Below, piece after piece: positions 1-10,329 of a DNA stretch of 64,000 nt. The DNA is from Prevotella sp. oral taxon 299 str. F0039. Lineage in GTDB: Bacteria > Bacteroidota > Bacteroidia > Bacteroidales > Bacteroidaceae. The notes beneath the pieces were generated by a model. It was not told the origin of the DNA and ran no database searches. It saw only the letters and a list, made by a program, of their open reading frames with translations. The position numbers and the translations under genes were made by a program. The stretch spans positions 310,001-374,000 of the forward strand of contig NC_022124.1 in the NCBI RefSeq assembly GCF_000163055.2. Reading direction: 5' to 3'. Every line of letters starts with the position of its first letter. Position 1 is the stretch's first letter.

Positions 1-1
1 T

Positions 2-868
2 TTTGTTAATATTGTTGGCAATCCCAATGTTGGTAAGAGTACCTTAATGAACCTCTTAGTAGGCGAGAAGATCTCGATAGCGACATTCAAAGCGCAGACA
101 ACTCGTCATCGCATTATGGGCATTGTCAATACAGAAGATATGCAAATCGTATTTTCTGATACCCCAGGAGTACTCAAACCAAACTATCGTTTGCAAGAAA
201 GTATGTTGGCATTTTCAGAGTCTGCGCTCACAGATGCAGACATCTTATTATATGTAACCGATGTTATTGAGAACCCAGAGAAGAACATCGAATTCTTAGA
301 AAAGGTGCAACATCTTGATATCCCCATCATTCTATTGATCAATAAGATAGACATGTCTGACCAAAAGACCTTGGGTTCATTGGTTGAAAAATGGCATTCT
401 CTACTTCCAAAGGCAGAGATCTTGCCCCTTTCAGCACTTAATAAGTTTGGCGTAGACATTCTATTAAACAGAATAAAGGATTTACTTCCCGACTCACCTC
501 CATTCTTTGATAAAGACCAATTAACAGATAAACCAGCCCGTTTCTTTGTTAGTGAAATCATAAGAGAAAAAATTTTGCTTTTTTATGACAAAGAAATTCC
601 CTATTCAGTAGAGGTTCGTGTGGAAGAATTTAAAGAAGATTCTAAACTCATTCGCATTAGAGTTATAATCTATGTAGAACGAAACAGCCAGAAAGGGATT
701 ATCATTGGGCACCAAGGTGTTGCGCTAAAGAAAGTTAGTAGCGAAGCAAGAAAGTCATTAGAGCGTTTCTTTGGAAAGAAGATATACTTAGAGATATTCG
801 TTAAAGTGGATAAAGACTGGCGCAGTTCTCAAAAAGAGTTAGATAGTTTTGGCTATAACCCGGAGTAA
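2..868 (+). CDS. era: GTPase Era, 5' end missing
   Basis: Era is a GTPase that binds the 3' end of 16S rRNA and helps mature the 30S ribosomal subunit. The reading frame is already open at the window edge, so the start codon lies upstream. The first visible residues carry the P-loop GNPNVGKST. The switch motif DTPG (DTPGVLKP) and NKID follow, and the C-terminal third is a KH RNA-binding domain with GHQGVALKKV and a basic tail typical of Era. About 289 residues are visible, close to the family's usual 295-300, so only a few residues are missing. Der follows 27 bp downstream on the same strand, a common Bacteroidetes pairing, and the two are probably co-transcribed. Confidence 0.95.
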   Translation, partial: FVNIVGNPNVGKSTLMNLLVGEKISIATFKAQTTRHRIMGIVNTEDMQIVFSDTPGVLKPNYRLQESMLAFSESALTDADILLYVTDVIENPEKNIEFLEKVQHLDIPIILLINKIDMSDQKTLGSLVEKWHSLLPKAEILPLSALNKFGVDILLNRIKDLLPDSPPFFDKDQLTDKPARFFVSEIIREKILLFYDKEIPYSVEVRVEEFKEDSKLIRIRVIIYVERNSQKGIIIGHQGVALKKVSSEARKSLERFFGKKIYLEIFVKVDKDWRSSQKELDSFGYNPE

Positions 869-895
869 GAAAGCTCCACAATAAAACATTATAAT

Positions 896-2209
896 ATGGC
901 AAATTTAGTAGCAATTGTTGGACGTCCAAATGTAGGAAAGTCTACATTGTTCAACCGATTAACCAAAACTCGCAGTGCTATTGTTAGCGATACAGCGGGA
1001 ACAACACGTGATAGACAGTATGGAAAGGTGGATTGGAACGGTAGAGAGTTCTCCATTGTAGATACTGGCGGATGGGTTGTTAACTCTGAAGATATATTCG
1101 AAGACGCTATAAGAAGACAGGTTCTTATTGCTACAGAGGAAGCAAATCTTGTGTTATTTGTTGTTGATGTGCAAACAGGACTTACCGATTGGGATGAAGA
1201 TGTTGCACAAATTCTTCGTAAGTCGAAAGTTCCCATCATCTTAGTTGTAAATAAAGTAGACAAGAACGAGCAACAATACGATGCTGCAGAATTCTATTCA
1301 CTTGGTTTAGGCGAGCCTTTCTGCATCAGTTCATCAACTGGTAGCGGTACAGGTGACTTGCTCGACGAGGTGATTAACAACCTTAAAGCAGAAGTAGATG
1401 AAAGTCTTGAAGACGGAATTCCACGCTTTGCGGTGGTAGGAAGACCTAATGCTGGTAAGAGTAGTATCATCAATGCCTTCATGGGAGAAGACAGAAACAT
1501 CGTTACTGAGATTGCTGGTACAACCCGAGATAGTATCTACACACGCTTTGATAAGTTCGGTTTCGACTTCTATCTCGTTGATACTGCAGGTATTAGACGT
1601 AAGAATAAGGTTACAGAAGACCTCGAATTCTACTCCGTTATGCGCAGTATCAGAGCCATAGAAAACTCAGATGTTTGTATTTTGATGATCGATGCAACAA
1701 GAGGTATTGAGACTCAAGACATGAATATCTTCCAGTTAATTCAACGAAACAATAAGTCTTTGGTGGTAGTGGTGAATAAATGGGACCTTGTTCCCGATAA
1801 AGATCAAAAGGTGATCACCACCTTCGAGACCGCAATTCGCAAGAGAATGGCTCCATTTACCGACTTCCCAATTATCTTTGCATCTGCACTCACCAAGCAA
1901 CGAATATTCAAAGTGCTCGAAACAGCTAAACAAGTTTATCTCAACAGAAAAGCTCATGTGGGTACATCGAAGTTGAATGAGGTAATGCTTCCATTGATAG
2001 AGGCATTCCCACCACCATCGGTTAAGGGAAAATACATCAAGATTAAGTATTGCACCCAATTGCCAAACACTCAAATTCCATCGTTTGTTTTCTATGCAAA
2101 CTTGCCTCAATACATCAAAGAACCATACAAACGATTCTTGGAAAACAAGATAAGAGATAATTGGACAATGACGGGTTCGCCCATCAACATATTCATTCGT
2201 CAAAAATAA
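896..2209 (+). CDS. der: ribosome biogenesis GTPase Der (EngA)
   Basis: Der is the tandem-domain GTPase needed for 50S subunit assembly. The 437-residue protein has the full architecture. The first G domain has GRPNVGKST near residues 9-17, DTGG near 57 and NKVD near 118. The second has GRPNAGKSS near 181-189, DTAG near 227 and NKWD near 293. A KH-like C-terminal domain spans roughly residues 350-437. Length and motif order match the family, with no sign of damage. It lies 27 bp after era. A strong hairpin about 160 bp past its stop probably ends the transcript. Confidence 0.97.
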   Translation: MANLVAIVGRPNVGKSTLFNRLTKTRSAIVSDTAGTTRDRQYGKVDWNGREFSIVDTGGWVVNSEDIFEDAIRRQVLIATEEANLVLFVVDVQTGLTDWDEDVAQILRKSKVPIILVVNKVDKNEQQYDAAEFYSLGLGEPFCISSSTGSGTGDLLDEVINNLKAEVDESLEDGIPRFAVVGRPNAGKSSIINAFMGEDRNIVTEIAGTTRDSIYTRFDKFGFDFYLVDTAGIRRKNKVTEDLEFYSVMRSIRAIENSDVCILMIDATRGIETQDMNIFQLIQRNNKSLVVVVNKWDLVPDKDQKVITTFETAIRKRMAPFTDFPIIFASALTKQRIFKVLETAKQVYLNRKAHVGTSKLNEVMLPLIEAFPPPSVKGKYIKIKYCTQLPNTQIPSFVFYANLPQYIKEPYKRFLENKIRDNWTMTGSPINIFIRQK

Positions 2210-2370
2210 TCGCCGTTCCTTTCGGCATCATTTCACGCCAAACACGCCCCATAACCGCAGTCTTTGGGTTGAAGTGTAGAGCGGAAAGCGTATAAGAACG
2301 AATGATGAACAATTTGATTTGAAAAGAGATTGATTCTCAGTTCTTATGTGAATCAACTTTGAAAAGATAT

Positions 2371-2405
2371 AAAATGGACTTCAATAAAATGGAGTCCATT
2401 TTTTA
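2371..2405 (+). terminator. intrinsic terminator after era-der
   Basis: A perfect 10-bp stem (AAAATGGACT at 2371-2380 with AGTCCATTTT at 2393-2402) closes a 12-nt loop and runs into a T tract. It sits about 160 bp past the der stop and is oriented to end that transcript. Confidence 0.75.
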
Positions 2406-2500
2406 TTGCTGTTTCTTTGTGAAAGAATAACCCTTTTATTGTAAGATGTTGATATGTAAAAAATTAGAAGAAGGGCAGAAGAAGAGAATAAGAAGCATCG

Positions 2501-2587
2501 CTTTTACTGCTCAATAACATTGCAATAGCACGCTAAAAGCATTCCTTTTGCACGGCAAAGTCATAGCTTTTAGAGCGTGATGGTGAT
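2501..2587 (+). repeat. 22-bp-phased GCTTTT array, copy A
   Basis: GCTTTTA at 2501 is followed by a degenerate unit at 2522, CCTTTTG at 2544 and GCTTTTA at 2566. The last three are spaced exactly 22 bp; the first step is 21 bp. An imperfect inverted repeat (CACGCT + AAAAGC against GCTTTT + AGAGCGTG) lies inside. It shares its phase and motif with five other intergenic copies in the window. Function unknown. Confidence 0.6.
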
Positions 2588-2632
2588 GAACTTTGATGGG
2601 GAAAAGCGAGAAAGACTTGTAAAAAGAGAAAG

Positions 2633-2671
2633 AAAAAAGGTTTGGTGCAGTGGCATTATCTGCGCCAAACC
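2633..2671 (-). terminator. intrinsic terminator of the receptor/lipoprotein operon
   Basis: A 12-bp stem (GGTTTGGTGCAG at 2639-2650 with CTGCGCCAAACC at 2660-2671, one G-T wobble) is followed on the minus strand by six T residues (2633-2638). It lies about 70 bp past the stop of the minus-strand lipoprotein gene. Confidence 0.85.
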
Positions 2672-2740
2672 TTGTGTTGTTACTCCTCTAAGGGGTAAAA
2701 TGAAGATTATTTTAACACCCAATGAGAGATAAACGAAAGA

Positions 2741-3400
2741 TTAATTGTCGTATAACCAACGATAAACGATGTTGAGTTGGTTGCTCATCGACAAATTACC
2801 TGGATTACTTCCTGGTGCTCCTTCGGGCACTTCCATCTTCCAACGAGCATAATATTTCTTCCAATAGTCGGTCACAACGCCCGTGCTATCATGGAAACTC
2901 ATGGGGATAGGCTTAAAAATAAGGTTGTTAGCTTTGTCCTTATAACATAGTTGAACAAGCTCACTGCAATAAATCTCATCGTCGGTCGAATTGAATTTAA
3001 AATCATAACGCTTTCCGATATACTTCATTGCGTTTTGTACCGACGCCTCAATATTGTCCCGATTTTTTAGTCGTCCCACCAAAACGTAAGGTACTTTATT
3101 TAGCTTTAGCCACTTTTTGAACTTATCAAGAGGGGTTAATTTCACTCCCATAAAAGAGGCTTCGAGTGCAAAACTACCCGTAGAATCGTTGTGAAAAATA
3201 GCCACATGAGTGATCTTCTCACCATTAAAGCCCTGTGTTACATCGCTAATGGCATTTTTATTTTGTTGCACGCAAAATAAAAGGTCGCCCTCTTTTAACT
3301 CAGATGTTGTAGTAACATCGCTCATCCTTTCCCCCTCTTGCTTGTTGCATGCTATGCACACGAAACATGAGAGTAGAGCCACTAATAGATACTTCATCAT
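2741..3400 (-). CDS. permuted NlpC/P60 (YiiX-like) hydrolase lipoprotein
   Basis: A predicted surface or periplasmic lipoprotein of 219 residues. A short hydrophobic signal ends in a lipobox with Cys18. The body resembles the circularly permuted papain-like YiiX/YebB family, in which the catalytic order is His then Cys. Visible candidates are GDLLF near residue 39, His65 in THVAIF, Glu80 and Cys145 in YCSELVQLCY. These enzymes cleave amide bonds in peptidoglycan stem peptides or lipids; the substrate here is unknown. The start overlaps the stop of the upstream TonB receptor by 4 bp (ATGA), so the two are translationally coupled and probably handle the same ligand. Family call likely, substrate inferred. 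Confidence 0.8.
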   Translation of the reverse strand: MMKYLLVALLSCFVCIACNKQEGERMSDVTTTSELKEGDLLFCVQQNKNAISDVTQGFNGEKITHVAIFHNDSTGSFALEASFMGVKLTPLDKFKKWLKLNKVPYVLVGRLKNRDNIEASVQNAMKYIGKRYDFKFNSTDDEIYCSELVQLCYKDKANNLIFKPIPMSFHDSTGVVTDYWKKYYARWKMEVPEGAPGSNPGNLSMSNQLNIVYRWLYDN

Positions 3401-5466
3401 AAGTTTATGTTAAAAGAGGCTCCTGCCATAATCCAAAAGCCAGGTTGTGGAATTCTACCATAGTCGTAATACTTCTTGTTGAATAGGTTGTTTGCTTCAA
3501 CAAAGCAGCTGTATCGAGGTTTGTCAAGCGACACACGACAATCGAAAACGCCATAAGGATGGTATTTTTCGGTTTGAGTTGGCGAGATGATAACGCTACC
3601 AGTGCGGTCGAGATAACGATACATAATGGTGGTGCTCACGTCCTTTAAAGGTGATAGAGATAAGCTTGCAGAGAGCTTATTGCGCAGATATTCGAGCACA
3701 TAGCGACTTTGCAATTCTGCATCTTTATGCGAATTTTGATGAATATGAGCGTAAGCGAGTGAGAATTTCTTCATCACTTTTTGTGTGGGTAATAGCTGTT
3801 GCAAACTCAAATCGAGAGCTAATTCGGTTCCAATGCTATTGATTTTACCAAAGTTAACGCTCTTCCAAACAAACTTACCCATTGCATCTGTAGAGCCAAT
3901 CCAGTCTATTTGGTTGCGAAGATGATTGAAATACACCTTTGCCGATGTCGTTAATACGGGTGTTTGGTGCTTCACACCCAATTCAAAAGCCGATAATTCT
4001 TCGGGCTTTAGATGTTTGTTAGGCTCAAATCCCTTATATTTATAAAACAATTCGGTGGCGGTTGGCAAGCGAAGTGATGAGTTATAAGAGGCGTATACCT
4101 TTAGGGTGGGGAGCAATTGGTAGGCGATGTCGATACCAGGATAAACTCTCATTCCACCTTTAAGCCACGAGTTATACGAGCTGATAATGCCCAACGATGC
4201 ACTGAACTTATCGATAATTAAGTTGTGCTCGAGGAAGATAGAAACGTTGGTTCTGTTAAACTCTTTGGTATAATCACGATTGGTGCCCGATATGTGCTTT
4301 GCTTTCGCCATCAATTCGCCAAGAGTTGTGCTCACAAGATCTTCTTGTCTCAAGTCTAAACCGATAGCCGTTTTGCCTGCAGTCCAATCGAAATAAGTAT
4401 TGATGTTGGTGCCATAAACATTCGAACGAGCATAGTTAAAGGGCACAGGGTTTTCGTTTCCATGGTGCCATTCATATCTATCTTCGTTTCTATCCCAATA
4501 TATTGCACCATGAAGTTTCATAAATCCCTTTTTAGTGTCAGCCTGCAAAGCGGTGAATGTTTTAAAGGTGTGTTCGTATTGGTCGTCAGATGCGCCGTAA
4601 AAAAGATTCGAACCCCAGCCTTTACTACTTAATCCTGCATGCCAGTTTAGCTGAACTAAGTCGGTGTTATATCTACCTTGATAAAAGGCTTTGCCTCCTT
4701 CAAAATCCATATTGTGATGACCTTTCGAGCTAACCGAATAACCATCGCTTCGGGTGTAGCTTGCCGATAGGGCATTGGTGAAGTGAGATTGAGAAAGATG
4801 GAGTGCTGTTCCGCCTGAAAAGAAACCGTAAGAGCCGGCTTTAGCAAATGCGCTTACGTTGTTGTTTTTGGTTAGTTTGGTAATAATGTTAATGGCTCCT
4901 AATAGCGATGAGGTTCCGTAAACTCTGCCTGCAGGGCCTTCTAACACCTCAATTCGTTCTATTTGGCTCATGTCAACGGGTATATCAAAAGCATTATGTC
5001 CTGTTTGTGGGTCGCCAATATTAATGCCATTAACAAGTATTGCCACTTGTTCGAAGGTTCCGCCACGTAGACTTATATCCGTTTGAGCACCTATTGCACC
5101 ACGTTGTCGCACATCAATTGCAATAACATGTTTCAATAAGTCGTTAACACTTTGTGCTGCAATGGCACGAATTTCTTCGCTACCAAGCACCTTAACCATT
5201 CTCGATTGCTGAGCAACTGTCAGCGGAGCACGTGATGCAGTGATAAGAACTTCACTGAGATCAACCTCTTTTTCTTTTCCTAGAACTGTAGAATCGGTCT
5301 TTGCTTCATTCACACTAATGCTTTGAGCTTTAGCGTTTGTGAGTGTTGCAACACTTAAAGTACCGATAAGAACTTCTTTTCTAAGCACAGAAAAAAGAGA
5401 ATAGCCCTTGTTTGAGAAACGCTTAAACAAGATGCTATTGCGCTTGTTGAAAATTGTTTTATTCAT
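3397..5466 (-). CDS. TonB-dependent outer-membrane receptor (BtuB-like)
   Basis: An outer-membrane beta-barrel transporter of about 689 residues. After an N-terminal signal region (cut plausibly after NAKAQ) comes a TonB-box-like segment (EVLITASRAP), then a plug domain with ISLRGGTFEQVAILVNGIN and GPAGRVYGTSSLLGAINI, and a long barrel ending in a C-terminal aromatic strand. I chose the ATG at 5466 over the GTG 27 bp upstream because it starts the MNKTIF signal and follows a good promoter by about 40 bp. There is no SusD partner and no cobalamin riboswitch in the short leader, so the ligand is open. It is coupled by a 4-bp overlap to the hydrolase lipoprotein downstream. Energy presumably comes from an ExbB/ExbD/TonB complex such as the one encoded at 14662-16986. 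Confidence 0.9.
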   Translation of the reverse strand: MNKTIFNKRNSILFKRFSNKGYSLFSVLRKEVLIGTLSVATLTNAKAQSISVNEAKTDSTVLGKEKEVDLSEVLITASRAPLTVAQQSRMVKVLGSEEIRAIAAQSVNDLLKHVIAIDVRQRGAIGAQTDISLRGGTFEQVAILVNGINIGDPQTGHNAFDIPVDMSQIERIEVLEGPAGRVYGTSSLLGAINIITKLTKNNNVSAFAKAGSYGFFSGGTALHLSQSHFTNALSASYTRSDGYSVSSKGHHNMDFEGGKAFYQGRYNTDLVQLNWHAGLSSKGWGSNLFYGASDDQYEHTFKTFTALQADTKKGFMKLHGAIYWDRNEDRYEWHHGNENPVPFNYARSNVYGTNINTYFDWTAGKTAIGLDLRQEDLVSTTLGELMAKAKHISGTNRDYTKEFNRTNVSIFLEHNLIIDKFSASLGIISSYNSWLKGGMRVYPGIDIAYQLLPTLKVYASYNSSLRLPTATELFYKYKGFEPNKHLKPEELSAFELGVKHQTPVLTTSAKVYFNHLRNQIDWIGSTDAMGKFVWKSVNFGKINSIGTELALDLSLQQLLPTQKVMKKFSLAYAHIHQNSHKDAELQSRYVLEYLRNKLSASLSLSPLKDVSTTIMYRYLDRTGSVIISPTQTEKYHPYGVFDCRVSLDKPRYSCFVEANNLFNKKYYDYGRIPQPGFWIMAGASFNINL

Positions 5467-5509
5467 ACTTTGTTTTATAATTGTGCCTTGCACTATTGCA
5501 AAAGCACTG

Positions 5510-5540
5510 CAAAGTTAGCAGTTTTTATTCTATTTGCCAA
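5510..5540 (-). promoter_or_regulatory. Bacteroidetes-type promoter for the TonB receptor
   Basis: On the minus strand, TTGG (5537-5540), a 19-bp spacer and TAACTTTG (5510-5517) match the Bacteroidetes sigma consensus. The ATG at 5466 lies about 44 bp beyond the -7 element. Confidence 0.65.
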
Positions 5541-5623
5541 CGGATGTAAATGAAGAATTGAGGACAAAAGAATAAGAACAGCGATGACAAAAAGTATTTA
5601 AAACAACTTTGTGGTACTTAAAT

Positions 5624-7081
5624 TTAGGTTCTTTTCCAGAACTCTGGGGTTAGAATAACGAGTACTGTAAATATTTCTAAGCGTCCTACGAGCATCAATG
5701 CAGAACAAATCCATTTTGCAAAGTCGGGCAATATGCTCCACGACATAGTAGGTCCAATCTCAATTCCCAGTGTAGGTCCAACGTTACTCATACTACTTAA
5801 TGCAATGGTAATAGCGTTGGTGTTATCTACTCCTGCTGCAATCATCGCGAAAGCAGCAATTACAGCCAATATTAAATAAATGGCAAGGAAAGCTAGTAGG
5901 GTTACTCGTTTGCGAATATTGATATTTACTCCATCAATTTTTAGGGGTAGAACGGCATTGGGGTGTAATATCTGTTTGAACTGATTAGATATAATTTTGA
6001 GAATCAATACACCACGAACACATTTCAAACCACCGCTAGTACTACCAGAACAAGCACCGAAGAACATACACAATGCTAAGATAACCCAAGTTACGTGAGG
6101 CCATTTTCCTGCGTCATCGCTAAAAAGTCCTGTGGTAGTGATGAAGGAAACGACTTGGAAAAGACTACTTCTGAATGCCTTTTCGAGTGCATATCCATTT
6201 TGATAGATAAGCTCGAACATGATAAAAGCAGTAGCAGCTAATACTAAAAAGCAATAAAAGATAAATTCAGCATTGTGAAATAATGTCTTAAAACGGCGTT
6301 TAGCCATTGCCATATATAATAAAGTGAAGTTGACTCCTGATGCAAAACAGAAAAAGATAGAAAGGTATTCAATCGTAGAAGAATGGAAATAAAGGATACT
6401 ACTGTTGTGAGTTGAAAAGCCACCAGTGGCAGTTATAGCCATAGAATAGTTGATACAATCGAATAATCCCATTCCACAAAGTTTGAAACTAGCTATACAT
6501 GCAATTGTAAGAATGAGGTAGACGCTCCAGATCCATTTCGAGTTTGTACTTAGACGGGGATGTAATTTTGATTGAATAGGTCCTGTAGCTTCTGCCGAGA
6601 AGATTTTAACAGAGCCTCCAACAAGAGATGGAAGTAGTGCAATTGTAAAGAAAACGATTCCTAATCCGCCTATCCAATGGGTCATAGAACGCCAGAAAAG
6701 TAAGCCATGGGGTAAGGATTCAACATCGTCTATGATGGTTGCTCCTGTGGTAGTGAAGCCCGACATCGTTTCAAAAAAAGCATCGGTGAAATGAGGTATG
6801 GCTCCTGTAATCATGAAAGGCAATGAACCAAAGATACTAAAGATAATCCATGAGAGCGTAACAACTAAGTAAGCATCCCGTCTAGACATGCTGTTTTCTG
6901 CTTCATTACCTAACGAACGAAAGAAGAAAGCAAAGAAAAGAGTAATTAGAGAGGATACAATAAAAGCTAAAGAATCGAACTCATGGTAAAAAAGAGATAC
7001 TGCAACGCTACTAAGGAGTAGGGCTGTTTCGATAAATAATAATGAACCTAGAATCTTAAATATAATCTTCCAATTAATCAT
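5624..7081 (-). CDS. trkH: Trk-type potassium uptake membrane protein TrkH
   Basis: The potassium-translocating subunit of the Trk system, a 485-residue inner-membrane protein with about ten hydrophobic segments. Four selectivity-filter-like loops fit the family: TTGATI (near residue 121), TATGGFSTHN, TTTGLFSDD and SSMSNVGPTLG. SGSTSGGLKC, a family hallmark, is also present. Length is normal (about 480-490). It lies 7 bp downstream of trkA on the same strand, so regulator and channel are made together. dxs sits upstream in the same direction. Confidence 0.95.
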   Translation of the reverse strand: MINWKIIFKILGSLLFIETALLLSSVAVSLFYHEFDSLAFIVSSLITLFFAFFFRSLGNEAENSMSRRDAYLVVTLSWIIFSIFGSLPFMITGAIPHFTDAFFETMSGFTTTGATIIDDVESLPHGLLFWRSMTHWIGGLGIVFFTIALLPSLVGGSVKIFSAEATGPIQSKLHPRLSTNSKWIWSVYLILTIACIASFKLCGMGLFDCINYSMAITATGGFSTHNSSILYFHSSTIEYLSIFFCFASGVNFTLLYMAMAKRRFKTLFHNAEFIFYCFLVLAATAFIMFELIYQNGYALEKAFRSSLFQVVSFITTTGLFSDDAGKWPHVTWVILALCMFFGACSGSTSGGLKCVRGVLILKIISNQFKQILHPNAVLPLKIDGVNINIRKRVTLLAFLAIYLILAVIAAFAMIAAGVDNTNAITIALSSMSNVGPTLGIEIGPTMSWSILPDFAKWICSALMLVGRLEIFTVLVILTPEFWKRT

Positions 7082-7088
7082 CTCAATC

Positions 7089-8429
7089 TTAATTAAAGTA
7101 TCTTTCTATCTTTGTTATTCGTAAATCGTGACAGAATACCATCACAATGTCGCCTGCTTCAATCTGAGTTCCACCGCTAATAAGCATACCTTCGCCGTTT
7201 CTTACAAGTCCACCTAAGGTTAATCCTGTTGGTAAACCAAGCTCGTAGACTTTCTTTTTGGTGATTTTTGAACCTTCTTGAACCTTGAATTCTGCGATGT
7301 CTGCATTCGAAGTCATGATGAATCTCATGTTGTTCGCATTGGGATCGAGCATCATTTGGTAGATTTCACTTGCCGCAATGGTCTTCTTATTCACAATTGT
7401 TCCGATGTCAAGGCTTTCTGCCATACTGATATAATCAATGTTATCCACCAGCGCAACGGTCTTTCTTACGCCGAGTCTTTTAGCAGTTAAGCAAGCAAGA
7501 ATATTGGTTTCGACATTAGCAGTTACTGCAACAAAGGCTTGAGTGTTGCGTATTCCTTCTTCTTTTAACAAGCTAATGTCTCTTCCGTCGCCATTAATTA
7601 TCATTGTGTCGCTATCGAGTAGCTCGTTAAGTTCTTCGCATCTCGCTTCGTCTAACTCGATAATTTTAGCCGACATATAGCTTGGTAGGGTCGAAGCAAC
7701 ACGCACTGAGGTGTTACCTCCGCCCATAATCATAACGTTTTTCACATCGTCGTAGTCTTCTTTACCTACAACTTTGCGAATATAAGGAATGTAATTTTTG
7801 GTGGTCATGAAGTAAACAAGGTCGTAAAGTTTTAGTTCATCGTCTCCACCAGGAACGATTGTTTCGTCTCCACGACGTATGGCTACAATGTGATAAGGCT
7901 CTTTGTGCTCGCTAATGCTTTTGAGAGGTTGATTCAATATGGTGCAACCTTCTCGCAATTTGATACTAAGCATCACCAAAGCACCATTGTGAATGTCCCA
8001 ACGTTGACGCACCCAACTCATCTTTAAGCCTGATATAATGTCCTTTGCAGCAAGCATTTCAGGATAAATAAGTGAGTCGACGCCCACTTGTTTGAAGAAT
8101 TTATCCATGCCTTCGTTAAGATATTCTAAACTATCTATCTTTGCAACGGTTCGTTTTGTCCCCAAGTTCTTTGCCAATACGCATATATTTATATTGACAG
8201 TTTCTTGTGGAGTGACTGCTATAAGTAGGTCAGCATGTTCAGCGCCTGCCTCTTTTAATGTTTTTATGCTTGTTGGTTCTGCACAAATAGTAAGTAAGTC
8301 GAAATCTCTATCTAAGCGAACAAGGTTATCTTCGTTATTGTCTATTAATACGATGTCCTCGTTATTACGAGATAATAACTCTGCCAAATGAGTTCCAATG
8401 GCATAAGCTCCAACAATAATAATCTTCAT
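7089..8429 (-). CDS. trkA: Trk system potassium uptake regulator TrkA
   Basis: The cytoplasmic NAD-binding regulatory subunit that gates TrkH. The 446 residues form two RCK modules (N and C domains, twice): the first Rossmann segment begins GAYAIGTHLAELLS at residue 7, the second begins GGGNTSVRVAS near residue 236. In the first, the middle Gly of the usual GxGxxG motif is Tyr; I believe this variant is frequent in Bacteroidetes, so it is not clearly a defect. It starts 1 bp from the dxs stop and 7 bp before trkH, consistent with one operon. Confidence 0.94.
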   Translation of the reverse strand: MKIIIVGAYAIGTHLAELLSRNNEDIVLIDNNEDNLVRLDRDFDLLTICAEPTSIKTLKEAGAEHADLLIAVTPQETVNINICVLAKNLGTKRTVAKIDSLEYLNEGMDKFFKQVGVDSLIYPEMLAAKDIISGLKMSWVRQRWDIHNGALVMLSIKLREGCTILNQPLKSISEHKEPYHIVAIRRGDETIVPGGDDELKLYDLVYFMTTKNYIPYIRKVVGKEDYDDVKNVMIMGGGNTSVRVASTLPSYMSAKIIELDEARCEELNELLDSDTMIINGDGRDISLLKEEGIRNTQAFVAVTANVETNILACLTAKRLGVRKTVALVDNIDYISMAESLDIGTIVNKKTIAASEIYQMMLDPNANNMRFIMTSNADIAEFKVQEGSKITKKKVYELGLPTGLTLGGLVRNGEGMLISGGTQIEAGDIVMVFCHDLRITKIERYFN

Positions 8430-8430
8430 T

Positions 8431-10329
8431 TTAACTTAAAATTTCTTGTTTTATTGCAGCTTTATCATATCCTGCAATCTTGCGTAACTCATCAACTGTT
8501 CCATGTTCAATGAACCTATCAGGTGCTCCCATCCTTATAATTGTAGGATGGTAATTATGGTCTTTCATCCAGCAGGTAATACTACAGCCCATTCCACCAT
8601 TTCTTATTGCATCTTCAATAGTGATTATTCGCTTGAACTTTTTACCCACTTCGTGAAGTAATTGTTCATCCAGTGGTTTTAAAAATCGAAGGTCGTAATG
8701 GGCAACACTAATGTTATTGCCTTCAGAACTCAATTCCTTTATAATCTGTTGAACGTCGTTTCCTAAAGGACCTAAGGTGATAACGGCAACGTCTTCTCCC
8801 TCAGTTAAACAACGTCCTTTACCTATTTCTACAGCTTCTAGAGGGCAACGCCAATCGACAATAGTTCCTTTTCCACGAGGATAGCGTATCACAAATGGAC
8901 CATGATTAGGCAATTGGGCTGTGTACATTAGTCTTCTTAGCTCATATTCGTCCATTGGAGACGATATAATAAGATTGGGTACAGGCAATAAAGCTGCAAG
9001 ATCAAACATTCCATGATGTGTTGGTCCGTCTTCACCTACTAAGCCTGCACGGTCGAAACAAAATATAACTGGAAGGTTTAGTAGGGCAGTATCGTGGATA
9101 ATATTATCGTAAGCACGTTGCGCAAAGGCGCTATATATGTTACAAAAAGGTATCAAACCATCTTTAGCCATACCCGCAGAGAACGTCACAGCGTGTCCTT
9201 CTGCAATTCCAACATCAAATGTTCGATCGGGCATTTCATCCATCATGATATTCATTGAACAACCTGTTGGCATGGCAGGAGTCACTCCTACGATCTTATC
9301 ATTCATCTTAGCAAGTTCTAAAAGAGTTTCTCCAAAGACATCTTGATAACGTGGTGGTGTATTGGTTTCATCGCTAACTATTCGTGTTCCCGTTGCAGGA
9401 TCGAACTTTCCAGGCGCATGCCACACCGTAGCTTGCTCTTCTGCAGGAGCGTATCCCTTTCCTTTTATGGTGTGAAGGTGTAGCATCTTGGGACCTTTCA
9501 TGTCTTTTAAACGGCGTAACATGTGAACAAGTTCAATTACATCGTGTCCTTCAAAGGGACCAAAATAGCGTATATTCATACCTTCGAAGACATTCTGTTG
9601 ACTGCTTAATGCTGATTTTATGGCATTATTTAGTCGTATAATCATTTGTCTACGCTTATCTGTTAGGTAGCCTTTTGAATGTAACCATTGCGAAGCTTTG
9701 AACCTTATTTTATTATAAGTCTCATTAGTATCAAGTTGTAATAAATACTTTTCCATTCCACCAACGCTTCTATCTATACTCATGTTGTTATCATTTAAGA
9801 TAATTAACATGTCATTTGGGGTAGAAGATACGTTGTTTAAGCCTTCAAAAGCTAACCCACCACTCATCGAACCATCGCCAATAATAGCCACGGTATGTTG
9901 ATCCTTTTTATTCAAACGCTTAGCCGCAACAGCCATTCCTAATGCTGCTGAGATAGAATTTGATGCATGTCCGCATGCAAAAGTGTCGTATTCGCTTTCT
10001 GAAGGAGATGGAAATGGGCGAACTCCGTTTAACTTACGATTGGTCGAAAAAACTTCTTTTCTGCCTGTAAGTATCTTATGTCCATAGGCTTGATGACCCA
10101 CATCCCACACCAATCTGTCAGTAGGTGTAGCAAAAACGTAATGCAATGCCACCGTAAGTTCTACTGTTCCTAATGACGAAGCGAGATGTCCAGGATTAAC
10201 AGATAGCTCATTTATTATAGTTTGTCGCAGTTCCTTGCATACTTGAGGCAATTGTTCTATGCTTAATTGTCTCAAATCTTTAGGAAATGTTATCTTGTCT
10301 AATAATCTTAAATTTTCGTTCTCAATCAT
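8431..10329 (-). CDS. dxs: 1-deoxy-D-xylulose-5-phosphate synthase
   Basis: Dxs condenses pyruvate and glyceraldehyde 3-phosphate with thiamine diphosphate, the first step of the MEP isoprenoid pathway. The 632-residue protein has the full family length. Visible motifs are [13 protein letters not shown], the thiamine-diphosphate motif [16 protein letters not shown] near residue 150, and [15 protein letters not shown] in the transketolase domain. I prefer the ATG at 10329 over a GTG one codon upstream. A promoter with both elements lies about 130 bp upstream. trkA and trkH follow almost without gaps, a layout I associate with Bacteroidales. Confidence 0.96.
   Translation of the reverse strand: MIENENLRLLDKITFPKDLRQLSIEQLPQVCKELRQTIINELSVNPGHLASSLGTVELTVALHYVFATPTDRLVWDVGHQAYGHKILTGRKEVFSTNRKLNGVRPFPSPSESEYDTFACGHASNSISAALGMAVAAKRLNKKDQHTVAIIGDGSMSGGLAFEGLNNVSSTPNDMLIILNDNNMSIDRSVGGMEKYLLQLDTNETYNKIRFKASQWLHSKGYLTDKRRQMIIRLNNAIKSALSSQQNVFEGMNIRYFGPFEGHDVIELVHMLRRLKDMKGPKMLHLHTIKGKGYAPAEEQATVWHAPGKFDPATGTRIVSDETNTPPRYQDVFGETLLELAKMNDKIVGVTPAMPTGCSMNIMMDEMPDRTFDVGIAEGHAVTFSAGMAKDGLIPFCNIYSAFAQRAYDNIIHDTALLNLPVIFCFDRAGLVGEDGPTHHGMFDLAALLPVPNLIISSPMDEYELRRLMYTAQLPNHGPFVIRYPRGKGTIVDWRCPLEAVEIGKGRCLTEGEDVAVITLGPLGNDVQQIIKELSSEGNNISVAHYDLRFLKPLDEQLLHEVGKKFKRIITIEDAIRNGGMGCSITCWMKDHNYHPTIIRMGAPDRFIEHGTVDELRKIAGYDKAAIKQEILS

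Larger units (their letters stand above)
2210..2740. other. intergenic region between der and the convergent lipoprotein gene
   Basis: This 531-bp gap holds no convincing gene. It contains the der-side terminator (2371-2405), a copy of the 22-bp-phased GCTTTT array (2501-2587) and a minus-strand terminator (2633-2671) for the convergent operon. Nothing else stands out. Confidence 0.7.

Noticed and set aside
2501..2587. CRISPR array as an explanation of the 22-bp periodic repeats
   Set aside because: Only a 6-7 bp core repeats, the step is far too short for repeat plus spacer, and no cas genes are present.
5466..5620. Cobalamin riboswitch before the BtuB-like receptor
   Set aside because: The leader from the predicted promoter is only about 40 nt, too short, and no B12-box sequence is seen.
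7089..8429. TrkA first Rossmann motif (GAYAIG) as a broken cofactor site
   Set aside because: I recall the same variant in other Bacteroidetes TrkA proteins, and the rest of the protein is intact.
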